The position numbers were made by a program, and so were the translations under genes. This document shows positions 1-5,252 of a stretch of 7,445 bases of DNA, piece after piece (the first letter of the stretch is position 1; each line of letters begins with the position of its first letter). The notes under the pieces were generated by a model. The model made no database searches. It was not told where the DNA came from and worked only from the letters and a program-made list of their open reading frames with translations. Source of the stretch: Phycisphaerae bacterium. Its GTDB lineage: Bacteria; Planctomycetota; Phycisphaerae; UBA1845. Location: positions 1-7,445 of the forward strand of contig JAJDDS010000501.1 of assembly GCA_029260195.1 (NCBI GenBank), written 5' to 3'.

Positions 1-271
1 TGACCTCGGAGACCAGTTGCGCCCGCGACGCCATGAAGAGCAAGGTCTCGCAGCGCACATCCATGGTGCTCAGGTCGTGGCCGAGCAAAACCCCGCGAAT
101 TCGATCGCCGATCTCAGTGCCGCCCGGGTCCCGCGTGCGCACGACCCGCGCCCCTTCCGCCACAAGGTGATCGTGCATCAATCCGACCTGTGTGCTCTTG
201 CCGCATCCGTCCGGGCCGTCGAATACGATGAACTTCCCCGCGAGTTTGTCGACCGTCGCGCCGGCTGTCAC
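1..271 (-). CDS. tmk: Thymidylate kinase (dTMP kinase), N-terminal 90 residues, cut by window edge
   Basis: Cytosolic kinase that phosphorylates dTMP to dTDP with ATP, an essential step in dTTP supply. Reading the minus strand from a GTG at 271 gives an N-terminus with a P-loop at residues 19-27 (GPDGCGKST) and the family signature RDPGGT at 47-52. An IGDRIR stretch follows, then a RCETLLFMASRAQ helix typical of Tmk. The P-loop has Cys where Ala is usual, and the signature has Asp where most relatives have Glu (REPGGT); both look like tolerated variants. The C-terminal lid and the rest of the gene lie beyond position 1. The GTG start overlaps the lipA stop by 4 bases (GTGA, 268-271), which fixes the start and implies translational coupling to lipA. 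The family call is secure from the motifs; the missing part is simply off the window. Confidence 0.93.
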   Translation of the reverse strand, partial: MTAGATVDKLAGKFIVFDGPDGCGKSTQVGLMHDHLVAEGARVVRTRDPGGTEIGDRIRGVLLGHDLSTMDVRCETLLFMASRAQLVSEV

Positions 272-1191
272 GACCGATCCACCGTCGCCAGGCGCCGGCG
301 TGTTTCATCGAATACCTCGCCCGCGTTGTAGCTGCTGCGCACGAACGGCCCCGACGCGACGCTCACAAATCCCAACCCCCGTGCGATGTCGCCCAGCCGA
401 TCGAACTCCTCCGGCGTGTAGTACTTATGCACCGCCATGTGGCCATCCAGACTCGGCTGGAGGTACTGCCCGATGGTCAGCACGTCGCAGTCGACGGCGC
501 GCAGATCGGTGAACGTCCGCCGCAAATCATCGTCGGTCTCGCCAAGCCCGAGCATGATGCCCGACTTGGTAACGATGTGCGGCGCGAGCGCCTTGACCGT
601 GCGCAGCACGTTGAGCGATCGCTCATATTTCGCCTGTGGTCGAACCGCCGACGTCAGCCGTTCAACGGTCTCGATGTTGTGGTTGTACAGTTCCGGGCGA
701 GCGTCACAAAGCGTTCGCACGCAGTCGCGGCGCGCGTGGAAATCAGCCGGCAGCACCTCGACCGTGGTGTCGAGACTCTTTTCGTGAACCGCCGCAACGC
801 ATCGGGCGAAGTGCCCCGCGCCCTCGTCGGGTAGGTCGTCCCGCGCGACGGCGGTGATGACGACGTGAGCCAGATTGAGCCTGGCGATCGCGTCCGCCAG
901 CCGGTCCGGTTCGTCAGTTTCTGCGGGATATGGACGGGCGGTGGTCACCGCGCAGAAGGGGCAGCGCCGCGTACATCGATCGCCGAGGATCATGAACGTC
1001 GCGTGACGCTTCGCCCAGCATTCGGTGATGTTGGGACAACGCGCCTCCTGGCAGACCGTCGCCACACGGCTGTCGGCGATAATCTGCTTCGTCGCGCCGA
1101 ATTCGCTCCCCCCCGGCATGGGACGTTTCAACCACGGTGGCAGGCGCCGGCTTGGCGTATCCCGGCTCGATGTCAATACGGTTAGTTCCAT
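268..1191 (-). CDS. lipA: Lipoyl synthase (radical SAM)
   Basis: Inserts two sulfurs into protein-bound octanoyl chains to make lipoate on pyruvate and 2-oxoglutarate dehydrogenase E2 subunits and on glycine cleavage H protein. With the ATG at 1191 the product has 307 residues. The auxiliary cluster cysteines C-x4-C-x5-C are at about 47, 52 and 58 (CQEARC...C). The radical SAM C-x3-C-x2-C is at 73, 77 and 80 (CTRRCPFC). The C-terminal RSSY, which supplies the serine ligand, is at 285-288, so the gene looks intact. An in-frame GTG at 1233 would add 14 residues, giving 321. I prefer 1191 because a GGA-containing site lies upstream (spacing about 13, long) and the GTG has its purine run too close. 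A LipB-type octanoyltransferase, the usual partner, is not in the window. The stop overlaps the start of tmk by 4 bases, so the two form an operon. Confidence 0.96.
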   Translation of the reverse strand: MELTVLTSSRDTPSRRLPPWLKRPMPGGSEFGATKQIIADSRVATVCQEARCPNITECWAKRHATFMILGDRCTRRCPFCAVTTARPYPAETDEPDRLADAIARLNLAHVVITAVARDDLPDEGAGHFARCVAAVHEKSLDTTVEVLPADFHARRDCVRTLCDARPELYNHNIETVERLTSAVRPQAKYERSLNVLRTVKALAPHIVTKSGIMLGLGETDDDLRRTFTDLRAVDCDVLTIGQYLQPSLDGHMAVHKYYTPEEFDRLGDIARGLGFVSVASGPFVRSSYNAGEVFDETRRRLATVDRS

Positions 1192-1253
1192 TCGGCGCGG
1201 GATTCCTGCGATGCGCTCCGGTGGTTCGCCCACCTTTTTTGCGATCGAACATG

Positions 1254-1282
1254 ATGGTACAGGACCGAGGTCGGACCCTCAA
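1254..1282 (-). promoter_or_regulatory. Candidate sigma70-type promoter for lipA-tmk
   Basis: On the minus strand, TTGAGG (1282-1277) is followed by a 17-base spacer and TACCAT (1259-1254). Each box matches four of six consensus positions. The predicted transcript start near 1247 would leave a leader of about 55 bases before the ATG at 1191, and only about 14 bases before the alternative GTG at 1233, which also favours the downstream start. Identified by eye only. Confidence 0.45.
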
Positions 1283-1292
1283 GCGACGGTGT

Positions 1293-1321
1293 TTGACGCT
1301 GTCTGACGCCGGCGGTAGCTT
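1293..1321 (+). promoter_or_regulatory. Candidate sigma70-type promoter for the universal stress protein gene
   Basis: TTGACG (1293-1298), a 17-base spacer and TAGCTT (1316-1321). The -35 box matches five of six consensus positions and the -10 box three of six. The predicted start near 1328 gives a leader of about 36 bases to the GTG at 1364. The -35 box lies only 10 bases from the -35 box of the opposing lipA promoter candidate. The TAGC-T type -10 resembles the one proposed upstream of cysK. Confidence 0.45.
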
Positions 1322-1363
1322 ACGCGCGGACGAATCAGCCAGGCCAGCACGAGGAGCCATCCC

Positions 1364-1837
1364 GTGGCGATCAAAATCTCCAAGATTCTCGTTCCAACCG
1401 ACTTTTCCGATCTGTCGCTGCAAGCCCTCAAGTATGCCCGCGAGTTCGCGGCGACGTTCGGAGCACAGATTCACTGCCTGCACGTCATTGACGAAGCCTA
1501 CCAATACTGGTCCACGATGGGGCCTGAGAGCGCGCCCATCGGACCCGCCGTCGAGGACCTCAGGAGCCTGGCGGAAGGCCACATGCAGCGCTTCGCCGAC
1601 GAGCATCTCGTCGGACTCGACTACGTTCCGGTGTCCAACGTCATCACTGGCAATCCCTGGTCGGATATCGTCCAATACGCGCTCGAGAACACGATTGACC
1701 TCGTCATCCTCGCCACCCATGGCCGCGGAGGTCTCGCGCACGCGCTTTTGGGCAGCACTACCGAGAAGGTCATGCGCAAAGCGCCCTGTCCCGTGCTCGT
1801 CGTGCGTGAGAAGGAACACGGGTTCGTCAAGCCGTGA
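1364..1837 (+). CDS. Universal stress protein, UspA family, ATP-binding type
   Basis: A 157-residue single Usp domain, the normal length for the family; such proteins are small cytosolic dimers, usually induced under stress or growth arrest. The start is GTG, well supported by GAGGAG at 1351-1356 with a 7-base spacer. The N-terminal beta strand ends in ILVPTDFS, with the nucleotide-contacting Asp at 13. The C-terminal ATP-binding loop fits G-x9-G-S (Gly120, Gly130, Ser131), followed by TEKVMRKAPCPVLVV. The first glycine of the full G-x2-G-x9-G(S/T) motif is Ala117, a common variant, so nucleotide binding is likely but not certain. The gene is divergent from lipA and followed after 55 bases by a membrane-protein gene on the same strand. 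The specific client or stress cannot be read from the sequence. Confidence 0.93.
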   Translation: MAIKISKILVPTDFSDLSLQALKYAREFAATFGAQIHCLHVIDEAYQYWSTMGPESAPIGPAVEDLRSLAEGHMQRFADEHLVGLDYVPVSNVITGNPWSDIVQYALENTIDLVILATHGRGGLAHALLGSTTEKVMRKAPCPVLVVREKEHGFVKP

Positions 1838-1860
1838 CGGGTGACGGCGCAGCGCTCGCC

Positions 1861-1878
1861 GCGCGCGACGCCGCGCGC
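1861..1878. repeat. GC hairpin between the usp and membrane-protein genes
   Basis: A 7-base-pair perfect stem, GCGCGCG (1861-1867) with CGCGCGC (1872-1878), around an ACGC loop, starting 24 bases after the usp stop. No T-tract follows, so this is not a standard intrinsic terminator. It could stabilise the 3' end of the usp message or partly attenuate read-through. In such GC-rich sequence it may also be compositional chance. Confidence 0.35.
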
Positions 1879-1892
1879 AGCCGCGGTTCGAG

Positions 1893-2381
1893 ATGATGAA
1901 TCAGAACGACACGACGAGTCCGACCTCCCGCGTCGCCGCACGCGTTCGTCAGAACACCGTCAGCGCCGGCATCGCTGCGGCATTGCTATTATACTTCTCC
2001 TACGGTGGCGGCAGGTTCAATGTCCCGGACGGCGACGACGCGGTCGCCATCGGCGGGGCGATTCTCATCCATACGCTGAAACTCGGCGGGTTCGCGATGC
2101 TCGCAGCCGCCATCTGGTCGGCGAGCGGAAGTCGCCACGCGCTGATCTTCGACGGTCTCTGCTCGATGATCGTCGGCGTGCTCTTCATCGTGTCGGGGGC
2201 GATGATGATGATCGGCGGGGGCGGTGGTGTGCTCTACATCATCTTCGGCGTGATGTTCATCGTGGCCGGCAAGCGCAACGCCTCCGAATGGGCGGCGCTG
2301 GCGCCCGCGCAACCAACGCCCGACCGAGCCCCGCCGACGAAATCCTCCGAATCCTCCAACGACACCGGCTATGGCAAATGA
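1893..2381 (+). CDS. Small integral membrane protein of unknown function
   Basis: 162 residues that I do not recognise as a named family. Residues 1-22 are polar. A moderately hydrophobic stretch at about 23-37 may or may not enter the membrane. Three clear membrane segments follow at about 52-76, 83-107 and 112-126, the last two joined by a five-glycine turn (GGGGG at 108-112). The tail, 127-162, is polar and rich in Pro, Ser and Ala. The glycine-rich paired helices recall small DUF308/HdeD-like membrane proteins, but I would not assign that family. Translation starts at tandem ATGs (1893, 1896) with a poor ribosome binding site. The 3' end overlaps the ThiF-like gene by 11 bases, so the two are probably translated together. 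A functional link between the membrane protein and the adenylyltransferase is inference from that overlap alone. Confidence 0.8.
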   Translation: MMNQNDTTSPTSRVAARVRQNTVSAGIAAALLLYFSYGGGRFNVPDGDDAVAIGGAILIHTLKLGGFAMLAAAIWSASGSRHALIFDGLCSMIVGVLFIVSGAMMMIGGGGGVLYIIFGVMFIVAGKRNASEWAALAPAQPTPDRAPPTKSSESSNDTGYGK

Positions 2382-3441
2382 TCCCCTCCAGCCCGGCGCC
2401 ACGGCCGACCGTCTCGCGCGGTATTCGCGGCAGACGTTGTTCCCCGAGATCGGCGAAGCCGGACAGCTCGAACTGCTCGCGTCGCGCGTGACACTCGTCG
2501 GCTGCGGGGCGCTGGGCACCGTGCTCGCCAACACGCTTGTGCGCGCCGGCGTCGGTCATCTGCGCATCTGTGACCGCGACTACATAGAACGCAACAACCT
2601 CCAGCGACAGGTGCTCTTCGATGAGGACGACATCGCCGAGAACCTGCCCAAGGTCGAAGCCGCCGCCCGCAAACTGCGCCGGATCAACTCGGACGTCGAG
2701 GTCGATCCGATCGTGGTCGACGTGAACCACACCAATATTGAACGCCTGGCGGACGGCGCCGATCTGCTGCTCGACGGGACGGACAATTTCGAGACGCGGT
2801 TCCTGATCAACGACCTGGCGATCAAGACATCGCTACCGTGGATCTACGGAGCGGTCATTGGAGCGACCGGGCTTTGCATGCCGGTCATTCCCGGCGAGAC
2901 CGCCTGCCTGCGCTGCGTGTTCGAGGACGCGCCGCCGCCGGAGATGAACCCCACGTGCGACACCGCCGGCGTGCTCGGACCAGCCGTCAACATGGTAGCC
3001 AGCGCACAGGCGATCGAAGCCATAAAGATCCTGGCTGGCCGATCGGACGCCGTGAATCGATCCCTGATGAACATCGACGCATGGTCCGGTCGCGTCACGA
3101 ATCTGAACGTGCAATCGAGTTACGAAAACGGAAATTGCCCCTGCTGCAAGCAGCGCCGATTCGAGTACCTCGATGGCAGCGCGGGGAGCGGGACCACGAC
3201 CTTGTGCGGAAGGAACGCCGTTCAGATCAACCGGTCAGCCGCCGGCGTCGTCGATTTCAACGCGGTGGCGGACAAGCTCCGCGCGGTGGCTGACGGAGAA
3301 GTCCGTCAGAACAAGTTCATGGTCCGCTGCGCGGTCGGTGAATACGACATCACCGTCTTCGCCGATGGCCGGGCGATCGTGAAGGGAACCACCGACCCCG
3401 ACGTCGCCCGCACCCTGTACGCCAAGTACATCGGCGCGTGA
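2371..3441 (+). CDS. ThiF/MoeB/HesA-type E1-like adenylyltransferase for a sulfur-carrier protein
   Basis: Adenylates the C-terminal glycine of a ubiquitin-like sulfur carrier (ThiS, MoaD or CysO type) in the cytosol. The 356 residues show RYSRQ at 17-21, the nucleotide loop GCGALG at 44-49, and DRDYIERNNLQRQ at 68-80 with the ATP-contacting Asp and Arg. A conserved Lys is at 94 and DGTDNFETR at 135-143. Zinc-binding CxxC pairs lie at 179/182 and 256/259. TCDTAGVLGP contains Cys196, the likely counterpart of the ThiF sulfur-transfer cysteine. After the second CxxC is an extra domain (about 275-356, with LCGRNAVQ and a TVFADGRAIVKGT strand). From memory, similar tails occur on ThiF/MoeB proteins of Gram-positive bacteria and Thermus. 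There is no rhodanese domain, unlike mycobacterial MoeZ. No clear ribosome binding site precedes the ATG, so it probably depends on coupling to the overlapping membrane gene. ThiF, MoeB and a CysO-activating role cannot be separated by sequence alone; the JAMM and cysK neighbours favour the last. Confidence 0.92.
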   Translation: MANDPLQPGATADRLARYSRQTLFPEIGEAGQLELLASRVTLVGCGALGTVLANTLVRAGVGHLRICDRDYIERNNLQRQVLFDEDDIAENLPKVEAAARKLRRINSDVEVDPIVVDVNHTNIERLADGADLLLDGTDNFETRFLINDLAIKTSLPWIYGAVIGATGLCMPVIPGETACLRCVFEDAPPPEMNPTCDTAGVLGPAVNMVASAQAIEAIKILAGRSDAVNRSLMNIDAWSGRVTNLNVQSSYENGNCPCCKQRRFEYLDGSAGSGTTTLCGRNAVQINRSAAGVVDFNAVADKLRAVADGEVRQNKFMVRCAVGEYDITVFADGRAIVKGTTDPDVARTLYAKYIGA

Positions 3442-3456
3442 ATCAAGACGTGGATG

Positions 3457-3627
3457 CTAGCCGCCGACACAGCCCAGGATTTGGAACGGGAGAAGAAGCA
3501 AGATGGCGAGCACGGCGCCGGTGGAAATACTGAAAGCACCGGAGGGGATCATGCCGGCTTGGGCGCCGCCGGTGAGTCCGAAGAAAGCGTACACCCACGC
3601 GACTAACTTGAGCATGCGTTTGGTCAT
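3457..3627 (-). CDS. Small hydrophobic protein with signal-like N-terminus and C-terminal Gly-Gly, unknown
   Basis: 56 residues, not recognised. The start ATG at 3627 has GGAG upstream with an 8-base spacer, a good site. The N-terminus (MTKRMLK, then a hydrophobic stretch ending GGAQA) looks like a signal peptide with an A-x-A cleavage site near residue 24. A short polar linker with IPSGAFS follows, then a second hydrophobic segment (about 38-52, including AILLLLPFQ). The final residues are LGCVGG. Codon third positions are mostly C or G, as in the neighbours. It lies antisense between the adenylyltransferase (15 bases from its stop) and the JAMM gene (54 bases from its start). A carboxy-terminal GG is the mark of sulfur carriers and ubiquitin-like proteins, but the rest of the sequence is not ubiquitin-like. 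A plus-strand frame at 3503-3685 competes for the same DNA. Existence is moderately supported; function is open. Confidence 0.55.
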   Translation of the reverse strand: MTKRMLKLVAWVYAFFGLTGGAQAGMIPSGAFSISTGAVLAILLLLPFQILGCVGG

Positions 3628-3681
3628 CAGGTCTACTCCGTTCGAAATGATCGTCGATGGGCGGACTGGCGAGTTCGTGTC

Positions 3682-4098
3682 ATGAGAATCCACATCGCCG
3701 CGCCGCTGATCGGGAGTATACGGGAATCCGCCCTGGCGTCCACACCGGAGGAGTGCTGCGGCATTCTGATCGGTTCGATCGCGGGCGAGGATCATCACGT
3801 CGACCGGGTGGTCGCAGCCCGCAACACCTGGGACGGCGATCGGACTCGCCGGTACGAGATTGACTCCCAGACTGCATTCGACGCTATACGCGAGGCGACG
3901 GCGGCAGGGCGGAGCGTGGTCGGGTTCTACCACTCTCATCCCGATGGATCGGATCAGCCGTCGTCGCACGATCTCGAAACGGCGTGGCCGCGCATGTCCT
4001 ACGTCATCGTGACGGTCCGCGAGGGCGCGGTGACCGCGGTCAGGTCATGGCGCTTGGATCGCCACGGACGGGCGCTCGTCGAAGAGCGGACGGATTGA
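3682..4098 (+). CDS. JAMM/MPN+ zinc metalloprotease, Mec+-like
   Basis: A zinc isopeptidase-type enzyme of the Mov34/MPN/PAD-1 family. The 138 residues are a single JAMM domain of normal bacterial length, with every catalytic position present: Glu24 in EECCGILIG, then His84 and His86 in YHSHP, Ser94 and Asp97 (H-x-H-x7-S-x2-D). It should therefore be active. In M. tuberculosis the homologue Mec+ cleaves cysteine from the CysO-cysteine adduct. The position here between an E1-like adenylyltransferase and a cysteine synthase points to the same job. Alternative roles are processing a carrier with residues beyond its Gly-Gly, or removing a ubiquitin-like modifier. The ATG has a weak ribosome binding site. 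It overlaps the TGA of the competing frame ending at 3685 as ATGA. The stop codon lies inside the -35 box proposed for cysK. Confidence 0.93.
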   Translation: MRIHIAAPLIGSIRESALASTPEECCGILIGSIAGEDHHVDRVVAARNTWDGDRTRRYEIDSQTAFDAIREATAAGRSVVGFYHSHPDGSDQPSSHDLETAWPRMSYVIVTVREGAVTAVRSWRLDRHGRALVEERTD

Positions 4099-4124
4099 CA
4101 ATTCACCGGGCGATCCGTTAGCCT
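4095..4124 (+). promoter_or_regulatory. Candidate sigma70-type promoter for cysK
   Basis: A perfect consensus -35, TTGACA (4095-4100), with TAGCCT (4119-4124) after an 18-base spacer; TTAGCC after 17 bases is the other reading. The -10 box is weak, at three of six. The TGA stop of the JAMM gene (4096-4098) is inside the -35 box. The predicted start near 4131 falls at the beginning of the hairpin at 4129-4148, giving a leader of about 50 bases. It would let cysK be transcribed separately from the JAMM gene. Confidence 0.45.
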
Positions 4125-4128
4125 GAAC

Positions 4129-4148
4129 CGCTCGGAACGGGCCGAGCG
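4129..4148. repeat. Inverted repeat in the cysK leader
   Basis: CGCTCGG (4129-4135) and CCGAGCG (4142-4148) pair perfectly around a 6-base spacer (AACGGG). It sits at or just after the predicted transcript start and 33 bases before the ATG, with no T-tract. It may be an operator half-site pair or a 5' stabilising hairpin. No known regulator motif is recognised. Confidence 0.4.
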
Positions 4149-4181
4149 AGCCAATCCAACCCACTTTCGCGGAGATTTATC

Positions 4182-5126
4182 ATGGGTCGACTTTACGACA
4201 ACATCATCGACACCGTCGGCAGAACCCCGCTGGTCAAAATCAACCGGATCATCCCCGCCCCGGCAAACGTCTACGCGAAGCTGGAGTTCTTCAATCCCCT
4301 ATCGAGCGTAAAAGACCGCATCGGTGTGGCCATGATCGAAGCCGCGGAGCGCGACGGCAAGATCAAGAAGGACACTATGATCATCGAGCCGACGTCGGGA
4401 AACACGGGGATCGCGCTTGCATTCGTGTGCGCCGCGAAGGGGTACAAGCTGACATTGACCATGCCCGAGAGCATGTCAGTGGAACGACGCGCGCTGCTCC
4501 GCGCGATGGGCGCCGACCTCGTGCTGACGCCGGCCGCCGAGGGCATGCCGGGCGCCGTGCGCGCAGCCGAGAAACTCGCTTCGGAAACGCCCAACGCCTT
4601 CGTCCCGCAGCAGTTCCAAAACCCCGCTAACCCAGAGGTTCACCGCAAGACGACCGCACTAGAAATCTGGGACGACACCGACGGCAAAGCCGACATCCTC
4701 GTCTCCGGGATCGGTACCGGCGGAACCATCACCGGAATCGGCGAAGTCCTCAAAGGCAAGAAGCCGTCGTTCAAGTGCTACGCCATCGAGCCGGCTGACT
4801 CGCCCGTGCTCACCCAGACACGTGACGGGAAACCCCTCAAACCGGGGCCGCACAAAATTCAGGGCATTGGCGCCGGCTTCATCCCGGGCGTGCTCAACAT
4901 GGACATGATCGACGACGTCGTCCGCGTCACCAACGACGACGCGTTCGCATGGGCACGCCGTGCCACCAAGGAAGAGGGCATTCTCTGCGGGATCAGCTCG
5001 GGCGCGGCGCTTGCCGCCGCAGCTCAGGTAGCAGCCATGCCCGACAACAAGGAAAAGTTCATCGTCGCGATCCTCCCGAGCAGCGGCGAGCGGTACTTAT
5101 CGACCCAGCTCTTCCAGCAAGGTTAG
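4182..5126 (+). CDS. cysK: Cysteine synthase (O-acetylserine sulfhydrylase), PLP-dependent
   Basis: Makes cysteine from an activated serine and sulfide (or a carrier thiocarboxylate) in the cytosol. The 314 residues are the usual CysK length and appear intact. The PLP-binding Lys44 is in SSVKDRIG. The substrate loop PTSGNTG is at 70-76, the phosphate-binding GTGGT at 178-182, KIQGIGAGFIP at 225-235, GISSGA at 270-275 and the C-terminal PSSGERYLS at 299-307. The 225-235 and C-terminal motifs are CysK-type, which favours O-acetylserine as substrate, although the JAMM/E1 neighbourhood recalls CysM, which uses O-phosphoserine in mycobacteria. The start is secure: GGAG at 4171-4174 with a 7-base spacer. 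It lies 83 bases after the JAMM gene with its own promoter candidate. No serine acetyltransferase (cysE) is present in the window. Confidence 0.96.
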   Translation: MGRLYDNIIDTVGRTPLVKINRIIPAPANVYAKLEFFNPLSSVKDRIGVAMIEAAERDGKIKKDTMIIEPTSGNTGIALAFVCAAKGYKLTLTMPESMSVERRALLRAMGADLVLTPAAEGMPGAVRAAEKLASETPNAFVPQQFQNPANPEVHRKTTALEIWDDTDGKADILVSGIGTGGTITGIGEVLKGKKPSFKCYAIEPADSPVLTQTRDGKPLKPGPHKIQGIGAGFIPGVLNMDMIDDVVRVTNDDAFAWARRATKEEGILCGISSGAALAAAAQVAAMPDNKEKFIVAILPSSGERYLSTQLFQQG

Positions 5127-5182
5127 GGGACGGTAGCCGGCCGACGCCGCATCGCCCCGACCTCCCCGCCGCCGCGAAATCG

Positions 5183-5188
5183 TATAGT
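5183..5188 (+). promoter_or_regulatory. Possible -10 box for the metallophosphoesterase gene
   Basis: TATAGT matches five of six -10 positions and stands out in very GC-rich sequence. No convincing -35 is found at the proper distance (ACCTCC at 5160-5165). If real, transcription would start near 5195, after the GTG at 5187, which supports the downstream start at 5253 for this gene. Confidence 0.25.
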
Positions 5189-5252
5189 GAAGGTGCGCCC
5201 GTTTCCGGGGTTGGGGCGGGTGGGCGGACACGACGAGAAGGGGAAAGAAGCG

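Noticed and set aside
914..1819. A 301-codon open frame on the minus strand spanning the lipA start, the intergenic region and the usp gene
   Set aside because: It is antisense to a clear universal stress protein and overlaps the conserved cysteine motifs of lipA in another frame. The product has no recognisable domain. High GC makes such long shadow frames common.
2371..3441. Calling the adenylyltransferase thiF or moeB by name
   Set aside because: The shared motifs do not separate these families. No thiamine or molybdopterin genes are in the window, and the neighbours point to sulfur-carrier cysteine synthesis instead.
3457..3969. A long version of the minus-strand small gene, starting at 3969
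   Set aside because: The extra 114 residues are antisense to the catalytic part of the JAMM gene and look random. The internal ATG at 3627 has a proper ribosome binding site and begins a signal-like sequence.
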